From Candidatus Gottesmanbacteria bacterium (GTDB lineage Bacteria; Patescibacteriota; Microgenomatia; UBA10105; UBA927), in the NCBI GenBank assembly GCA_026396845.1, contig JAPLWC010000087.1:1-8852 (forward strand): DNA of 8,852 bases, given 5' to 3'. The position numbers and the translations under genes were made by a program. This document shows positions 7,012 through 8,852 of this stretch, piece by piece (within the stretch, counting starts at the first letter, position 1; each line of letters starts with the position of its first letter). The notes beneath the pieces are model-generated. The model saw nothing but the letters and a program-made list of their open reading frames with translations. It did not search any database and was not told where the DNA came from.

Positions 7012-7025
7012 CTGTAAGATTACAG
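7012..7025. promoter_or_regulatory. Perfect 14-base dyad, candidate operator
   Basis: CTGTAAGATTACAG is a perfect inverted repeat (two 6-base arms, 2-base centre). It overlaps the expected -10 and start region of the promoter-like sequence at 7024-7051, the usual place for a repressor site. The regulator is unknown. As RNA it would form only a short, tight hairpin with no T run after it. Confidence 0.35.
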
Positions 7026-7051
7026 TATGTTAACGACGTGTCATTTGTCAA
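7024..7051 (-). promoter_or_regulatory. Putative sigma-70-type promoter of the purF operon
   Basis: A perfect TTGACA (7051-7046) begins 5 bases after the phosphoribosyltransferase stop. A CATACT (7029-7024, four of six matches to TATAAT) follows at 16 bases. The predicted start near 7017 would give a leader of about 115 bases containing all three hairpins. A perfect TATAAT at 6974-6969 is an alternative -10 but has only a poor -35 (TTCCTT at 18 bases). Confidence 0.4.
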
Positions 7052-7056
7052 CTCGT

Positions 7057-7614
7057 TCAAACTGTATCATTTTTAAAAATGGGGATATCATAAAGACTGC
7101 GGAGGTTCGGGATAGTAAGCGCAGTATTTCCCTGGCGGATTACGGCAAACGAACAAATAACCCGGGCTCCGACCATTTCCATGAGGTGAGACACCATCCG
7201 CATCGTTGTTCCGGTTGATATAACGTCATCAATCACGATGACGTTTTTTTCTTTCAGTAAACGTGCGTCAGGTCCATTTATAACCAATGGCTGCACGTGT
7301 TTGGGCATATCCGGAAGCGGCCGCAGAATCACAGGTGAGTCCATATACGGTTTGACGCCTTTCCGAAGGACGACGAACCGTTTGTGTCCAAGTCGGAGCG
7401 CGACGCCATGAACAAGCGGCGTCACTTTGACGTGCGGGCAGACAAAAAAGTCCGCTTTCATATCTTTACAAATGGCAGCCAGCTTGTCTGCTAAACAATT
7501 CACGAGTTCAATATCGCCAAGAAATGTAACATTGGCAAGAAGGGTGCGTTTGCTGTTATGCACCAGCGGTATCTTTCGGGTAAGTCCGCAGATAGTAAAC
7601 GTATATGTTTTCAC
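7057..7614 (-). CDS. Purine-type phosphoribosyltransferase family protein
   Basis: A 185-residue type I phosphoribosyltransferase, probably converting a purine base and PRPP to the nucleotide. The PRPP loop VIVIDDVISTGTT is at residues 125-137, with the acidic pair Asp129-Asp130. VVLRKGVKPYM at 81-91 is a segment typical of the adenine/xanthine branch. The start (TFTICGLTRKIPL), the central FLGDIELVNCLADKLA near 31-46 and the end (LYDIPIF) resemble a bacterial family often labelled adenine-phosphoribosyltransferase-like, whose base preference I cannot set from sequence. Where relatives have an EAxG motif, this protein reads CPHVKVTPLVHG near 59-70, so specificity may differ. The start is a GTG that shares four bases with the pyrG stop (GTGA) and has no visible Shine-Dalgarno, so translation is probably coupled to pyrG. 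It could alternatively be regulatory, since some PRPP-loop proteins act as sensors, but no DNA-binding domain is visible. Confidence 0.85.
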   Translation of the reverse strand: MKTYTFTICGLTRKIPLVHNSKRTLLANVTFLGDIELVNCLADKLAAICKDMKADFFVCPHVKVTPLVHGVALRLGHKRFVVLRKGVKPYMDSPVILRPLPDMPKHVQPLVINGPDARLLKEKNVIVIDDVISTGTTMRMVSHLMEMVGARVICSFAVIRQGNTALTIPNLRSLYDIPIFKNDTV

Positions 7615-8852
7615 AACGCTGCTATGTATGCAAGAAATATCGGATGGGGTTTCAAGGGTCGCGAACGGTATTCCGGATGGTATTGGGTGCCGACAAAAAA
7701 CGGATGCGCAGATTTTGGTAGTTCGATGATTTCGGCGAGATTTTCAACAACGGACCGTCCGGCGATAGTAAGCCCTGCAGCCTCAAATTGCTTTGCATAT
7801 GCATCATTGAATTCATATCTGTGACGGTGTCTTTCGCCGACGACTTTGCTTTTAACGTCATCGTAGCCTTGGTACTTCATATAGGCCCCGTCGGAGATCG
7901 TGCCGGACTTTACCTTGCATTCCCATCTCCCCAGCCGCATCGTACCGCCGTACGCACGGCGTTTGAGGATTTCAGCCTGGCCTTTGATCATATGAATGAC
8001 CGGATGGGCTGTATCCGCATCCACTTCCAGCGTATTGGCCCCCTTGAGGTTTAATACGTTTCTGGCATATTCCACGATAGCAAGCTGCATGCCGTAGCAG
8101 AGTCCCAAATACGGAATTTTGTTCACGCGCGCATAGGTAATAGCGGCAATTTTCCCCTCAACACCACGCGGCCCCCAGCCAATGGGAACGATAATGCCGT
8201 TTACATTTTTAATATCGGTGAGATCACCTTTCTCTAATTTTTCCGACTGAATCCACTTGACCTTCACATCAACCCCCGTTGCCCACGCTGCATGATCAAT
8301 TGCATCCATCAAAGCTGCATAACTATCACGCAGCTGGTACTCACCGGTTGCAAAATATTTGCCTACGATAGCGATAGTCTTCGGTGTTACGTTTCTCTTT
8401 TTAATCGTCGTTACCATCTGTTCCCATTTGCTCATATCGAGTGTGGCGAGCGGTAATCCCATCATGGTAAGAATTTTTTCATCCAGTTTCTGTTTGGCTA
8501 AATACAGCGGGCATTCATAGACACTTGGAAGGTCTACACTATCAATGACGTTTTCCGGGTCTACGTTGCAAAACAGCGCGAATCGGGCGCGGCGTCTGCC
8601 GTCCATGGCTTTTTCGGATCGGGCAACGATAAAATCGGGTTGAATCCCCATGGAATTCAGCGTACGTACCGATAGTTGGGTGTGCTTGGTCTTGGGTTCT
8701 CCTAAGTGCGACGGGGTAGGCAAATAACTTACATGAACATGGATCACGCTGTTTTTCTTATTCCTTCCTAAAATGCGCGACGCTTCATAATACAACGCAT
8801 TCTGATATTCGCCTGCCGTACCGCCCAATTCTACTACCACGATGTCGGCGTT
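7611..8852 (-). CDS. pyrG: PyrG, CTP synthase (N-terminus beyond window edge)
   Basis: Makes CTP from UTP with ATP and glutamine. 413 codons plus the stop are present. The family is about 535-550 residues, so roughly 125 N-terminal residues, including the ATP P-loop, lie beyond 8852; the first codons read NADIVVVELGGTAGEYQN, equal to the internal EIGGTVGDIE motif. The synthetase domain shows HVSYLP, GEPKTKHTQLSVR, GIQPDFIVARSEK and FCNV. The class I glutaminase domain starts near IAIVGKYF, with the nucleophile Cys in GLCYGMQ (codon 8097-8099), GGTMRLG, HRHRYEFN, and the catalytic His (7677-7679) and Glu (7671-7673) in QYHPEY. Variants: the oxyanion-hole loop is PIGWGPRG instead of PGGFGxRG, and CYGMQ replaces CLGMQ. 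No stop interrupts the frame, and an internal GTG at 8840 is not the true start. It ends in TGA overlapping the next gene by four bases. Confidence 0.96.
   Translation of the reverse strand, partial: NADIVVVELGGTAGEYQNALYYEASRILGRNKKNSVIHVHVSYLPTPSHLGEPKTKHTQLSVRTLNSMGIQPDFIVARSEKAMDGRRRARFALFCNVDPENVIDSVDLPSVYECPLYLAKQKLDEKILTMMGLPLATLDMSKWEQMVTTIKKRNVTPKTIAIVGKYFATGEYQLRDSYAALMDAIDHAAWATGVDVKVKWIQSEKLEKGDLTDIKNVNGIIVPIGWGPRGVEGKIAAITYARVNKIPYLGLCYGMQLAIVEYARNVLNLKGANTLEVDADTAHPVIHMIKGQAEILKRRAYGGTMRLGRWECKVKSGTISDGAYMKYQGYDDVKSKVVGERHRHRYEFNDAYAKQFEAAGLTIAGRSVVENLAEIIELPKSAHPFFVGTQYHPEYRSRPLKPHPIFLAYIAAL

Noticed and set aside
6904..7056. Known purine or PRPP riboswitch in the purF leader
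   Set aside because: I could not find a recognisable conserved core of these classes in the 153-base leader, and it is largely taken up by short hairpins; left as an unassigned leader.
1..8852. Alternative genetic code (UGA read as Gly, as in some CPR lineages)
   Set aside because: TGA ends pyrG, the phosphoribosyltransferase and purF at the expected family ends, and no in-frame TGA occurs within the conserved domains.
1..8852. CRISPR arrays, tRNAs, insertion sequences or defence genes
   Set aside because: No direct-repeat array, cloverleaf, transposase or terminal repeat was seen; the window is filled by housekeeping nucleotide genes.

Overview
The window is a tightly packed nucleotide-biosynthesis locus, with every recognisable gene on the minus strand. 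Read 5'->3' on that strand (high to low coordinates) the order is: pyrG (CTP synthase, N-terminus cut by the right edge), a purine-type phosphoribosyltransferase, a 153-base gap with promoter-, operator- and terminator-like structure, then purF, purN, purH, purD and purL (cut by the left edge). Long plus-strand open frames are antisense shadows of these genes.

Layout: pyrG 7611-8852 and the phosphoribosyltransferase 7057-7614 share a 4-base stop/start overlap and look like one transcription unit. The gap 6904-7056 is the only non-coding stretch. It holds a TTGACA-type -35 box just after the phosphoribosyltransferase stop, a perfect 14-base dyad over the expected -10/start, and three successive hairpins each followed by a T run on the coding strand. 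purF-purN overlap by 4 bases, purN-purH are 3 bases apart, purH-purD 4 bases apart, and purD-purL overlap by 16 bases, so purFNHDL is almost certainly one translationally coupled operon.

Function: PurF commits PRPP to purines (phosphoribosylamine), PurD adds glycine (GAR), PurN formylates it (FGAR), PurL amidates it (FGAM), and PurH performs the last two steps (FAICAR, IMP). PyrG makes CTP from UTP, and the phosphoribosyltransferase probably salvages a purine base with PRPP. PurM, PurE/K, PurC and PurB are not in view. PurL carries a PurS-like N-terminus in the same chain.

Organism: a bacterium using standard stops (TGA, TAA and TAG all terminate genes here), with fairly balanced base composition. 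Several enzymes are divergent at family signatures: PurH lacks the usual HPxxHGG segment, PurN lacks its N-terminal strand and loop, PurF and PyrG have altered substrate or oxyanion loops. This, with the very compact layout, suggests a deep-branching lineage, possibly one of the better-equipped Patescibacteria (CPR), but that is an inference from style and cannot be proved from this window. I did not find a new kind of multi-gene system. The most unusual items are the stacked hairpin leader before purF and the N-terminally short PurN.
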